DNA of 53,046 nucleotides, taken from positions 1 to 53,046 of the forward strand of contig JAFGJV010000056.1 in assembly GCA_016928955.1 (NCBI GenBank), in the 5' to 3' direction. The notes under the pieces were generated by a model. The model was not told where the DNA came from. It searched no databases and saw nothing but the letters and a program-made list of their open reading frames with translations. Positions 1-7,761 of this stretch are shown one piece after another (positions within the stretch are counted from its first letter, which is position 1; each line of letters opens with the position of its first letter). Made by a program: the position numbers and the translations under genes. The DNA is from Spirochaetales bacterium (GTDB taxonomy: Bacteria; Spirochaetota; Spirochaetia; Treponematales; UBA12059).

Positions 1-21
1 GGACCAAGAGAATTCTACACT

Positions 22-56
22 AAAAAAGGCAGGGGTGCCTCGTTGGCCCCCCTGCC
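22..56 (-). terminator. Rho-independent terminator, minus strand
   Basis: Inverted arms at 28-35 and 49-56 (GGCAGGGG / CCCCTGCC) are preceded on the plus strand by six A residues (22-27), which read as a U-tract on the minus strand. No minus-strand gene lies immediately upstream, so the transcript it ends is unknown. Confidence 0.6.
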
Positions 57-270
57 TCCCTTAAGTCGGCTTTTTCAGTGGCCCCGTTTAAACTGGAGCG
101 TTTTTTAATAAGCGGCGAGCAGAATCGAAGGGGGCGAGCGCCTGCGCGCTCCGAGCTAGCGTAGGAGCGCGCAGGAAAAGGCGCCAGGACGGCGCCGACA
201 GCGAGACCCCCGGCCCGGAACGAGACTGCAGGAGGCAGTCGAGTGGAGGGCGATTCCGATCGGCGCCTTG

Positions 271-309
271 AAGAAAACGAGCACGGCAAAAGGTCGTGCT
301 CGTTTTCTT
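271..309. terminator. Perfect 15-bp hairpin, probable bidirectional terminator
   Basis: Arms 271-285 and 295-309 are perfectly complementary with a 9-base loop. The outer part is A-rich on the left and T-rich on the right, so it can act as a terminator on both strands. It lies between an unassigned GC-rich segment and the palindromic repeat at 314. Confidence 0.55.
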
Positions 310-313
310 TTAT

Positions 314-416
314 GGGAACCTCTAAAAACCCCATGGTTATTAGAGGTTCCCTGCGTTTTCGGCCGAAAACGCGAGATTTTCTAAGGCAACCCTCTAAAAA
401 CTGAAGTTTTTAGAGG
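314..416. repeat. Composite palindromic repeat A-B-A, copy 1
   Basis: Three palindromes in a row. Module A (314-351) has perfect 12-bp arms GGGAACCTCTAA / TTAGAGGTTCCC. Module B (353-372) is a perfect 20-bp palindrome centred on CGGCCG. A second A module (391-416) has 12-bp arms CCTCTAAAAACT / AGTTTTTAGAGG. The same order recurs at 21692-21799 and a single A module at 35116-35150, so this is a dispersed intergenic element of REP/BIME type. No coding potential. Confidence 0.8.
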
Positions 417-472
417 CTCCCTTATGCCGATCGGGGCCTAGAGGAACGGTTGGACGTGCGCGCTTATGGAGG

Positions 473-502
473 CCAGTCAAAACTCCGGAGAGTTTTGACT
501 GG
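473..502. repeat. Perfect 13-bp inverted repeat
   Basis: Arms 473-485 and 490-502 (CCAGTCAAAACTC / GAGTTTTGACTGG) around the centre CGGA. The AAAAC / GTTTT element and the CGGA centre resemble the hairpin at 35890-35907, so it may be a third variant of the dispersed palindromes. Confidence 0.6.
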
Positions 503-700
503 GCAACCCTATGGCTTGCATGCGCTGGGCGACCGATCGGCGGCTGGTATGATGAAAGAGTGTGGCAAAACTTGGATGAGGTCGTGGAAGCCTGCGGGGG
601 GCGGCGGGATCGCCGCGCGCGGAGCGGGCGGAAGCCCGCCGCGGGGGGCGCGTCTGGCATGGCCCACCGTGGCGCGGTAGCTGGCGCCCCCCGTACCCCA

Positions 701-727
701 AAAGAAACGCCCCCAGATTTGGGGGCG
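701..727 (-). terminator. htpG terminator
   Basis: Arms 708-715 and 720-727 (CGCCCCCA / TGGGGGCG), loop GATT. Read on the minus strand it ends in TTTCTTTT (708-701). It begins about 20 bases past the htpG stop codon. Confidence 0.8.
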
Positions 728-749
728 CGAGCGCTACCGTGCGGACGCC

Positions 750-2612
750 TTAGCGCGCGATGAGGCGGTTCAGGCGGGCGACGAAGTCGGCGGGATCCTT
801 GACGGCCGCGCCTTCAACCAGCAGGGCCTGGTCGAGAAGCACGAAGGCAAGGTCGGCTATGCGCCCCTCGTCGCTTTCAGATGCCAGGCCGGCCACCAGG
901 GGGTGGTCGCCGTTGATTTCCAGGATGGGCCTGACTTCCGTGTCCGCGCTCCGGCCGAGCGCCTTCATGAACTGGGCCATCTGGATGCTTGGGTCGTGCT
1001 CGTCCACCACGATGCACGAGGGGCTTTCCGACAGGCGCGACGACAGGCGGACGTCCTTTACCTGGTCGCCCAGGGCTTTCTTGACTTTGTCGACGATGGG
1101 CTGGAGGTCCTTGTCTGTCTCTTTGTCTTTTTTATCTGAGATATCCTTCTCGGCGCCGGCGCGGTTGACGGCCTTGAACTCCAGCTCGCCGTAGGTTCCG
1201 GCCATGGGCATGACCAGCTCGTCTATCTCGTCCGTGCACAGAAGGACTTCCTGGCCCTCCTTGCGGTACATCTCCAGGAGGGGCGACTTGCGCAGGCGCT
1301 CCTCGGAGTCGCCGGTAATGAACCAGATGGCCTTCTGGCCGTCCTTCATGCGGCTTTTGTAGTCGGCCAGGCTGGTCCAGCCGTCCACGGCCGTGCTCTT
1401 GAAGCGGATGAGCTCCAGGAGGGCCTCCCGGTTGGCGTAGTCTGAATACAGGCCTTCCTTGAGGGGCCGGTTGAACTGGTCCACGAAGGAGGCGTATTTG
1501 TCCTTGTCGCGCGCGGCCAGGTCCTTGAGCTCCGAGAGGATTTTCTTGACGGACGCCGTGCGTATGGCGTTCATGACGCGGTTCTGCTGGAGGATTTCCC
1601 GGCTGACGTTGAGCGGGAGGTCTTCCGAGTCTATGACGCCGCGGACAAAGCGGAGATACGGCGGGAGGAGTTCCTTGTCGTCGTCGGTGATGAACACGCG
1701 CCGTACGTACAGCTTGACGCCCGGTTTGTAGTCGGCGTAATAGAGGTCAAAGGGCGCCTTGGCCGGCACGTAGAACAGGGTGGTGTATTCCACGGTGCCT
1801 TCCGCGCGCGTGTGCGACCACAGCAGGGGATCGTCGTCGGAGTCGGCTATGTTCTTGTAGAACTCGACGTAGTCCTGGTCCTTGAGCTCGGACTTCTGGC
1901 GGCGCCACAGGGCCTGGGCGCTGTTGATCTGCTCGTCTTTTTTGACCTTCTTTCCGCTCTTTTTGCCCTTGTCGTCGTACTCTTCCTCCTCGTATGCCAG
2001 GTGGATGGGGAAGGCGACGTGGTTGGAGTATTTGCGGATGAGCTCTTCCAGCCGCCAGCGCGACAGGTACTCGCAGCCGTCGTCGTTCATGGACAGGGTC
2101 ACGGTGGTGCCGTGGCCGTCACGGGATGCGGGCTCGACCGAGTACGCGCCCTTGCCGTCGGACACCCACAGCCAGGCCGAGTCCTGGCCGGCTTTGCGGG
2201 TGAGAACGCTCACGGTGTCTGCGACCATGTAGCTGGCGTAGAAGCCCACGCCGAACTGGCCGATCAGGTTTGAGTCCCGGCGCTTGTCGGCGGCCATGGC
2301 GTCAAGGAAGCGCCTGGTGCCGGAGCGGGCTATGGTGCCCAGGTTTTCCACCAGGTCCGACTCGTCCATGCCTATGCCGTTGTCCTCCACGCTGAGCGTG
2401 CCGGAGGCGGCGTCAAAGGTGATGCGGATCAGGGGGTCAAAGGCTATGGCCTTGTACGCGTCGTCCGATGCGGACAGGTAGCGCAGCTTGTCTATGGCGT
2501 CCGACGCGTTGGACACGAGCTCGCGCAGGAAAATTTCGCGGTGCGAATACAGGGAATGGATGATGAGCTGGAGGAGCTGGTTGACCTCGGCCTGGAACTG
2601 GTGCGTTGACAT
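750..2612 (-). CDS. htpG: Chaperone HtpG (bacterial Hsp90)
   Basis: ATP-dependent cytosolic dimeric chaperone of the Hsp90 family. The 620-residue length is normal. The N-terminal GHKL ATPase shows ELVSNASDAIDKLR near residues 31-44, DNGIGM, and GQFGVGFYASYM. The middle domain follows, and the C-terminal dimerisation domain is complete. The ATG at 2612 has GGAG about nine bases upstream. It is the last gene of a minus-strand run (MBL hydrolase, alpha/beta hydrolase, htpG), 76 bases behind the hydrolase and followed by a good terminator. No CIRCE element or sigma-32-like promoter was seen in front of it, so heat control is not evident from sequence. Identity is certain. Confidence 0.97.
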   Translation of the reverse strand: MSTHQFQAEVNQLLQLIIHSLYSHREIFLRELVSNASDAIDKLRYLSASDDAYKAIAFDPLIRITFDAASGTLSVEDNGIGMDESDLVENLGTIARSGTRRFLDAMAADKRRDSNLIGQFGVGFYASYMVADTVSVLTRKAGQDSAWLWVSDGKGAYSVEPASRDGHGTTVTLSMNDDGCEYLSRWRLEELIRKYSNHVAFPIHLAYEEEEYDDKGKKSGKKVKKDEQINSAQALWRRQKSELKDQDYVEFYKNIADSDDDPLLWSHTRAEGTVEYTTLFYVPAKAPFDLYYADYKPGVKLYVRRVFITDDDKELLPPYLRFVRGVIDSEDLPLNVSREILQQNRVMNAIRTASVKKILSELKDLAARDKDKYASFVDQFNRPLKEGLYSDYANREALLELIRFKSTAVDGWTSLADYKSRMKDGQKAIWFITGDSEERLRKSPLLEMYRKEGQEVLLCTDEIDELVMPMAGTYGELEFKAVNRAGAEKDISDKKDKETDKDLQPIVDKVKKALGDQVKDVRLSSRLSESPSCIVVDEHDPSIQMAQFMKALGRSADTEVRPILEINGDHPLVAGLASESDEGRIADLAFVLLDQALLVEGAAVKDPADFVARLNRLIAR

Positions 2613-2688
2613 GGCGTACTCCGGTTGTGCGGGGAATTTTTACGTGTACAAGATAACGACGAGCCGGGGAGCTCGGCAAGGGATCGGC

Positions 2689-3672
2689 TCAGGGAGCGCG
2701 GGCCAGGGCGTCAAGGGACGCGGCGAGCTCGGCGGGGTATTCCGAGTGGGGGCAATGTCCGCAGCGCTCGAACTCAAGGAAGCTGTGGCCGGGCGGAAGG
2801 ATGGCGCGGAACTCGGACGCGTACCTGAACGGAAGGACCTTGTCGGTGTGGCCCCATACCAGGAGCACGGGAAGGTCCAGGCTGCCTGCCGCGTCCTCTA
2901 TGGTGTCATGTTCCAGGGCGCGGAGGGTCACGGCTTTGAGGGCGGCCTTGCCCTCCTTTGTGGCCAGCGACCTGCCGCCGTAGCGGGCGGACGCCTCCGG
3001 AAACTTGTCCTTGTCATAGATGACCCGGGCGCGGTGGGCGCGCAGGTAGCTGGCCTCCGTCAGGAAGGACAATGCCATGCCGATCGCAAAGGGCGAGCGA
3101 GACGCGAGTTTCCCAAAGGCGCCGGTTTCCCCGGGCAGGCCGGCCGGCGCAAGGAGGCACAGGCGGTCTAGGAGCGCGCCGTCAGTGGCAGCGTAGCGGT
3201 AGGCCATGTGGCCGCCCAGGCTGTGGCCGACCAGGGTGACGACGGGTTCCTGGCCGTCCGCGCCGGCCTTGTCCACGGCCGCGGCCAGGCAGGCACGGAT
3301 AACCTGGCCGAACCAGGCGTGGTCGTAGGGCGCGTCGGCCGGTTTGTCGGACGAACCGGTGCCGGGAAGGTCCACGCACCAGGCGCCCGAGTCGGGGTCA
3401 AGGGCGTACAGTTCCCGCGCCACGTCCAGGAATTCGGCTCCGTTGCCCGCCCAGCCGTGGATGAACACGTAGAGGCGGCGCGGATGATCGGCGCCCACGC
3501 GGAAGGCCCTGACAGCCACGCCACCGAGCGTGCAGAGCAGCTCGGGCTCGGTGCCGAGGCCGAGCTCAAGGGCCATGCCGGGCTGGATAGGGGGAGCTGA
3601 TGCGCAGGACAGGGCTGATATGGCCATGGCCGCCACCGCTATGCCGACGGCGAGTGGTCGTAGGCGTGCCAT
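2689..3672 (-). CDS. Alpha/beta-hydrolase lipoprotein
   Basis: Predicted envelope-anchored alpha/beta hydrolase, 327 residues. The N-terminus is a hydrophobic signal ending in ALSC, so Cys23 is the likely lipidated residue (relaxed spirochaete-type lipobox). Catalytic elements are all visible: oxyanion loop HGW at 72-74, nucleophile elbow GHSLGG with Ser151, acid Asp277 in VWGHTDKVLP, and His306 in RCGHCPHSEY. The substrate cannot be predicted; esterase, lipase or haloalkane-dehalogenase-like enzymes share this layout. Its start overlaps the end of the upstream MBL gene by 34 bases, so they are probably co-transcribed. Confidence 0.85.
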   Translation of the reverse strand: MARLRPLAVGIAVAAMAISALSCASAPPIQPGMALELGLGTEPELLCTLGGVAVRAFRVGADHPRRLYVFIHGWAGNGAEFLDVARELYALDPDSGAWCVDLPGTGSSDKPADAPYDHAWFGQVIRACLAAAVDKAGADGQEPVVTLVGHSLGGHMAYRYAATDGALLDRLCLLAPAGLPGETGAFGKLASRSPFAIGMALSFLTEASYLRAHRARVIYDKDKFPEASARYGGRSLATKEGKAALKAVTLRALEHDTIEDAAGSLDLPVLLVWGHTDKVLPFRYASEFRAILPPGHSFLEFERCGHCPHSEYPAELAASLDALARAP

Positions 3673-4499
3673 TGTTCCACCAAGCCGTCAAAGCCGAGTT
3701 CCCTGACGCGCTCCCGGTTGGTCTCCACCGCGTCGCCATAGTGCATGAGGCGCATGCGCGAGCGCACGTCCGTGGGCAGGGTGGCCAGCTCCTCCAAGGA
3801 GGCGTGTACGCCCCCGGTGAAGAATTGGCAGTCGTGGTATATGATCCGTGGCTTCCAGCGCTCGTCCAAGAACGCTATGAGGCTGGGATCAAAGCGGGTG
3901 TCGCTGGTGTAGGCCACCGCGTCGTCTATGACCACGCCGTAACTGGGGGCCGACGAGCGCCAGCTGGGCGCGGAGTCGGGTATGTGCTTGGTGCGGAACA
4001 GGGACAGCTTGATGGAGCCGACGCGGGCTTCGCAGAGCTGGCGGTCCGCCCCCGGCACGGGCTCAGGCTCTATCACGTCCCAGAAGTCCTCAAAGCGGAG
4101 GAGGCGGCCGTCCACGCGCTCGTTGTAGGCGGCCCCGCCGGCCAGGCTCTTGTTCCAGAGAAAGCGGCGGTAGCTGGCTGGGGCGACCATGGTGGACTTC
4201 TGCCTGGCGAAATACCGGTTGAGTAGCATCACCTCCTCAAGGCCGCCAACATGGTCGGCGTGGGAATGGGTGATGAGGTAGTTCCGTATCAGGGTGACCG
4301 AAAGCCCGAGCGTGGCCAGGGCTTCTGGTGCCCGGGTGCCGCAGTCTATCAGCAGGTGGTCGTTTCCTTTGACCACCAAGAGGTTGTTCTGGTAGAATTT
4401 TTTGGTGAAAGCGCTCCCCGCCCCGATGAAGGTAAGCTCCAAGTTTCCGCTGTTGGTCAGTGCCAGCTTGGGCGCGTCCGCCGCCGTCTTTTGCTTCAT
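3639..4499 (-). CDS. Metallo-beta-lactamase-fold hydrolase
   Basis: MBL-fold metal-dependent hydrolase related to RNase Z-type and phosphodiesterase members. Visible ligands are the THSHADHVGG motif, a later His in TKHIPD, and Asp in YTSDTRFD; YHDCQF and a C-terminal HASLEEL follow. There is no signal peptide, so it should be cytosolic. An in-frame TTG at 4577 would lengthen the protein by 26 residues, but a strong promoter (4509-4537) sits inside that extension. I therefore place the start at the ATG at 4499 or nearby (ATG 4508 abuts the -10). The substrate is unknown. It heads the run that continues into the hydrolase and htpG. Confidence 0.8.
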   Translation of the reverse strand: MKQKTAADAPKLALTNSGNLELTFIGAGSAFTKKFYQNNLLVVKGNDHLLIDCGTRAPEALATLGLSVTLIRNYLITHSHADHVGGLEEVMLLNRYFARQKSTMVAPASYRRFLWNKSLAGGAAYNERVDGRLLRFEDFWDVIEPEPVPGADRQLCEARVGSIKLSLFRTKHIPDSAPSWRSSAPSYGVVIDDAVAYTSDTRFDPSLIAFLDERWKPRIIYHDCQFFTGGVHASLEELATLPTDVRSRMRLMHYGDAVETNRERVRELGFDGLVEQWHAYDHSPSA

Positions 4500-4508
4500 G
4501 GTGTGCAT

Positions 4509-4537
4509 ACTATAGCCTGGAAAGGAAAACTTTTCAA
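4509..4537 (-). promoter_or_regulatory. Sigma-70-type promoter for the MBL-hydrolase-htpG run
   Basis: On the minus strand, -35 TTGAAA (4537-4532), 17-base spacer, -10 TATAGT (4514-4509). The ATG at 4499 lies 9 bases past the -10, so the mRNA leader is at most a few bases long. Confidence 0.7.
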
Positions 4538-4677
4538 AACCCGTTGGAGCCCCGGCAAACGGCCAGGGTTTTGTCAAAATAGTTTTCCGCTGAATTTTAC
4601 GCGGGATTATTCAAAAATCACGCCTTGCCGCACCCGGCCGCACAGGGTAAAAGCCTTATAAGGGCTTGCGCAATCCT

Positions 4678-4707
4678 TTGACAGGCCGATAATTAGCGTG
4701 TTATAGT
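4678..4707 (+). promoter_or_regulatory. Strong sigma-70-type promoter for the M23 cluster
   Basis: Consensus -35 TTGACA (4678-4683), 18-base spacer, -10 TATAGT (4702-4707). The start codon is at 4777, giving a leader of about 60 bases that contains a terminator-like hairpin. Confidence 0.75.
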
Positions 4708-4728
4708 GTCTCGATCATGGCGATTTTG

Positions 4729-4753
4729 CCCCCATTCGCTCGGGGGATTTTTT
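4729..4753 (+). terminator. Possible attenuator in the M23 leader
   Basis: A five-pair all-GC stem (4729-4733 / 4742-4746) is followed by A and six T residues, between the promoter at 4678-4707 and the ribosome site at 4766. It looks like a short intrinsic terminator inside a leader. The stem is short, so this is tentative. Confidence 0.35.
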
Positions 4754-4776
4754 AACGCGCCTTCCGGGAGGCTGTT

Positions 4777-5805
4777 TTGTCCACGCTGCGCCGTTACAAA
4801 GAAATTGAGAAAAACTTCGCAAAGCGTTCCTCGCGGGCGCTCGGCGGGGTGTTTTCCGCCGTGGGCGCTTTTTTTGCCAGGCTGGGCAAAGCCGGCCGGC
4901 AGAAGCTTACCATCATGCTGGTTCCGCACACGGAACGGCGCATTTTCAATCTACAGATCAGTTTTTTCGGGCTTGCCCTGGCCCTTGTGGTCCTGGTCGG
5001 CGGCATAGGCGTGCTCGGCTTTGCGGCCGTGGATTATTCCGACGCCCTTGGCCGCCTGGCCGGCAAATCGGACAGCCTTCAGGAAACCCAGCAGCAGCTG
5101 GACGCCATGCGCGACAACACCAATCGCCTGGTCAAGGCTGCCCGCTCCTTCCAGGTGGCCCTGGACGCCACCCTGGCCAAGCTGAGCGGCCGGCCCGCAT
5201 CCAGTTCCGACCAGGCGCGGGAAGGCGACCTTGCCTCGTTCTTTGAGTCCACGGACGCCGTGTCCGGCGGCGTGCGCGAGGCCGGCGAGATAGACCGGGT
5301 GGCGGCCTACCTTGAGCGGAGCGTCGGCCCCGTCAAGGAGCTTGGGGACATCCTGGCCAGCCTTGGGGCAACGCTCAACGAGATACCCAGCATATGGCCC
5401 ATCAAGGGCGGCCACGGCGTGGTTACCATGCATTACGGCCAGAACGAGAACCCCATCTACGGATCCTGGTACATGCACAAGGGCATAGACATTGCCACCT
5501 TCCGCCAGGGCGACCCCATCGTGGCAACGGCAGACGGCAAGGTTGTCACGGTGGCCTACGAGAGCGGCTACGGGAACTACGTGGTCATCGAGCACGCCCA
5601 CGGCTACCTGACGCGCTACGCGCACATGAAGGCGTCCAGGGTGCAGAAGGGGCAGGCGGTGCGCCAGGGCGACGTGATTGGCTACGTGGGCAACACGGGC
5701 CTTTCAACGGGACCGCATCTCCACTACGAGGTCCAGCTGGGCACCGACACCGTCGATCCCTACAAATTCATCAAGAACCGCTCGACGGGCTCGTTGACTC
5801 CCTGA
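4777..5805 (+). CDS. Membrane-anchored M23 peptidase (LytM domain)
   Basis: Cell-wall peptidase of family M23, 342 residues. A basic, Ala-rich cytoplasmic segment (1-55) is followed by one transmembrane helix (about 61-84), a helical region (90-200) and a C-terminal LytM domain. Zinc ligands are His234 and Asp238 in HKGID and His316 in HLHYE (314-318); His283 in YAHM is the fourth conserved residue, so it should be an active peptidoglycan endopeptidase facing the periplasm. The start is TTG, chosen because GGGAGG (4766-4771) sits five bases upstream. It precedes a bactofilin gene by 24 bases; M23 proteins next to bactofilins are a known cell-shape pairing. Confidence 0.9.
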   Translation: MSTLRRYKEIEKNFAKRSSRALGGVFSAVGAFFARLGKAGRQKLTIMLVPHTERRIFNLQISFFGLALALVVLVGGIGVLGFAAVDYSDALGRLAGKSDSLQETQQQLDAMRDNTNRLVKAARSFQVALDATLAKLSGRPASSSDQAREGDLASFFESTDAVSGGVREAGEIDRVAAYLERSVGPVKELGDILASLGATLNEIPSIWPIKGGHGVVTMHYGQNENPIYGSWYMHKGIDIATFRQGDPIVATADGKVVTVAYESGYGNYVVIEHAHGYLTRYAHMKASRVQKGQAVRQGDVIGYVGNTGLSTGPHLHYEVQLGTDTVDPYKFIKNRSTGSLTP

Positions 5806-5829
5806 CGCCCTACCGGGTACCATGACCCC

Positions 5830-6279
5830 ATGTCCGCGCCACGGGACCTTCGCGTAAACACCATCCTCGGGACAGACAGCTCGTTTCAGGGCGACCTTGT
5901 CATAGACGGCTACACCCGCGTCGACGGCGAGGTCCGAGGCAGCATCAGGACCACCGGCGAAGTGGTGATCACATCGAGCGCCCGCTGCGAGGCGTCGGTT
6001 ACGGCCAGGTCCGCCATGATAGGCGGGGTGGTCAAGGGCGACGTGTGCGTCACCGAGCGCCTGACCATACTGGACGGCGGCGTCATCGTGGGCAACGTGT
6101 TCGCCCCCCGGCTGGACGCGGACGCCGACATCATCATCCACGGCGACATCGAGGTGTCCGGCTCCACCGAGGGAGCAGAGGAAGCCATGCTGGCCTTTCT
6201 CAAGCGCCATGACTCGGGCTTACGGCCCATGGGCTTTGACCGGAGGCCGGGCGGCTCGGGGGACCGGTGGCAGCGCTAG
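5830..6279 (+). CDS. Bactofilin
   Basis: 149-residue bactofilin (DUF583/CcmA family), a self-polymerising beta-helical cytoskeletal protein. The core from about residue 12 to 115 shows the short repeating beta turns typical of the family (GDLVIDGY, DGEVRGSI, GGVVKGDV, GGVIVGNV), flanked by a short N-terminus and a charged tail. Such proteins localise peptidoglycan enzymes, which fits the M23 gene directly upstream. The ribosome site is weak; an in-frame ATG nine bases upstream is an alternative start. Its end overlaps the GTG start of the next gene by 13 bases. Confidence 0.9.
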   Translation: MSAPRDLRVNTILGTDSSFQGDLVIDGYTRVDGEVRGSIRTTGEVVITSSARCEASVTARSAMIGGVVKGDVCVTERLTILDGGVIVGNVFAPRLDADADIIIHGDIEVSGSTEGAEEAMLAFLKRHDSGLRPMGFDRRPGGSGDRWQR

Positions 6280-6758
6280 ACGGGGCCAACCCGATCACCG
6301 CCGCGTCCGTGGCGGCCATGTCGGGGAAAAAACCGGAACGCAAAAAGGAAGCGCAGAAAGCCAAGCTGTTCGGGACGGCCTTGCGGGAAGCGGAGCGGGC
6401 TGACAGCACGCCCGCCGCTGAAGGCCAGCCGTTTTCCCACGCCGAGGCCGCCGAGCTCCTGGACGCCGTTACGGTGGCTGGGGAACTGCTCAAGCGGGAC
6501 GCGACCACGGACGCCATCAAGGGCTACAAAAAGGCCGTGCGCGATTTTGTGCATTATGTGGTGGAGCGCGCGTACGATGTGGACGAGCACGTGTCGGGCC
6601 GCAGCGTGCTCAAGCGCAAGAAGTTCACCACGGTTACGGTCATAGACGAGAAGCTGGAGCGCCTTGCCGCGGACGTTCTGTCCGCCCAGCGGGACAAGCT
6701 GGACATACTCAGGCGCCTGGACGAGATACACGGACTCCTGGTCGACCTTTTGCGGTAG
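6267..6758 (+). CDS. YaaR family protein (DUF327)
   Basis: 163-residue protein of the YaaR/DUF327 family, all-helical, of unknown biochemical role. The C-terminal two thirds carries the family core, with DAIKGYKKAVRDFVHYVVE near residues 88-106 and VIDEKLERLA near 126-135. The start is GTG, preceded by a GGGGGA stretch and overlapping the bactofilin end by 13 bases, so translation is probably coupled. In Bacillus subtilis yaaR lies close to yaaT; here the next gene is a YaaT homologue, so the linkage is retained. Confidence 0.8.
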   Translation: MAALDGANPITAASVAAMSGKKPERKKEAQKAKLFGTALREAERADSTPAAEGQPFSHAEAAELLDAVTVAGELLKRDATTDAIKGYKKAVRDFVHYVVERAYDVDEHVSGRSVLKRKKFTTVTVIDEKLERLAADVLSAQRDKLDILRRLDEIHGLLVDLLR

Positions 6759-6782
6759 GCCGGCGGGTCGGAAGGGCTACAC

Positions 6783-7712
6783 ATGGACGAGGATCTGTAC
6801 CGCGAGGTACCCGAGGAGGACCTGTCCCACCTCGAGGACGAGCGCGTCGACATACCTGAACACCGTTCCAACCGGGCGGATCTGCCGGATTCGCTGTACC
6901 GGATCAAGGTAGAGCCGTACAACGAAACCTTCCACGCCACGTTTGAGGGCGAACTCAAGGCGGGCGACAAGGTCATGGCCCCGACCCGCTACGGCCGCGA
7001 GCTGTGCACGGTGCTCGGGCACGTGATGCACCCGATGTACGTACGCCCTGAGGACGTGGTGCACATCGAGCGCCTGGCCAGCGCGGCCGACCTCGAACGG
7101 AGGGCGGCCGACGAGGAGAAGGAACGAAAGGCTTTTGCCATCTGCCAGGAGAAGATCAAGGTACGCAACCTGCCCATGAAGCTGGTGTTTGCCCATTACC
7201 TGCCGGACGATTCAAAGGTCCTGTTCTTTTTCTCGGCCGACTCTCGCGTGGACTTCCGCGACCTGGTCAAGGACCTGGTGGCCGTGTTCAAGATGCGCAT
7301 AGAGCTCCGGCAGATAGGCGTTCGCGACGAGGCCCGGGTGGTCGGCGGTTGCGGCGTGTGCGGGCGCGTGCTGTGCTGCAACGGCGTGAACGACAAGCTG
7401 GTGCCGGTATCCATCAAGATGGCCAAGGACCAGAACCTGTCGCTCAATTCGCTGAAGATATCCGGTCCCTGCGGCCGCCTGCTGTGCTGCCTGGCTTACG
7501 AGTACGGCTTCTACAAGGAAGCAAGGCGTTCCATGCCGTCAGAGGGCGTGCGCATACCCTATGACGGCACCGTGCTCAGGGTGCTTGAGGTCAACGTGCC
7601 GGCGGGCCGGCTCAGGCTGTCCGGAGAGGACGGGCGCTATCTGGAAGTGGGAGCCGAGCGCTTCGAGCAACGCGATGGACGATGGGTGCTCTTGGACGAG
7701 GCGGGCAGCTGA
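6783..7712 (+). CDS. PSP1/YaaT (RicT) family protein
   Basis: 309-residue PSP1-domain protein. The domain occupies roughly residues 120-260. Its cysteine signature is intact: Cys190, 193, 198, 199 in GGCGVCGRVLCC, then Cys230, 235, 236 in CGRLLCC. In Bacillus subtilis the homologue RicT is part of an Fe-S-carrying complex that affects RNase Y and developmental signalling; those partners are not in this window. The first 45 residues are acidic and not conserved. GGAAGGG sits six bases before the ATG. It is the last gene of the M23 - bactofilin - YaaR - YaaT cluster, closed by a bidirectional terminator. Confidence 0.9.
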   Translation: MDEDLYREVPEEDLSHLEDERVDIPEHRSNRADLPDSLYRIKVEPYNETFHATFEGELKAGDKVMAPTRYGRELCTVLGHVMHPMYVRPEDVVHIERLASAADLERRAADEEKERKAFAICQEKIKVRNLPMKLVFAHYLPDDSKVLFFFSADSRVDFRDLVKDLVAVFKMRIELRQIGVRDEARVVGGCGVCGRVLCCNGVNDKLVPVSIKMAKDQNLSLNSLKISGPCGRLLCCLAYEYGFYKEARRSMPSEGVRIPYDGTVLRVLEVNVPAGRLRLSGEDGRYLEVGAERFEQRDGRWVLLDEAGS

Positions 7713-7726
7713 GGCAGGCCCAGGGC

Positions 7727-7760
7727 AAAAAAAAAACCGGCGCGCGGCGCCGGTTTTTTT
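7727..7760. terminator. Bidirectional terminator between YaaT and the PPIase gene
   Basis: Arms 7736-7743 and 7747-7754 (ACCGGCGC / GCGCCGGT), with ten A residues on the left and seven T residues on the right. It serves the two convergent genes. Confidence 0.9.
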
Positions 7761-7761
7761 G

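Larger units (their letters stand above)
1..749. other. Non-coding segment with hairpins and repeats
   Basis: I see no convincing gene here; the short open frames have no ribosome site, and one runs through a palindromic repeat. The segment holds a minus-strand terminator (22-56), a perfect 15-bp hairpin (271-309), a composite palindromic repeat (314-416), a perfect 13-bp hairpin (473-502) and the htpG terminator (701-727). Between 590 and 700 the sequence is extremely GC-rich with self-complementary runs. The stretch 60-270 is bracketed by terminator-like hairpins and could be a small RNA gene, but I find no conserved core of tmRNA, RNase P RNA, SRP RNA or tRNA. Confidence 0.5.

Noticed and set aside
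57-270. tmRNA, RNase P RNA or SRP RNA in the left intergenic segment
   Set aside because: None of the conserved core sequences of these RNAs is present on either strand.
20-334. 104-codon minus-strand frame at the left edge
   Set aside because: Starts inside the palindromic repeat, ends within the terminator hairpin at 22-56, and has no ribosome site.
4500-4577. TTG start at 4577 for the MBL hydrolase
   Set aside because: The extension contains the promoter at 4509-4537 and has no family similarity or ribosome site.
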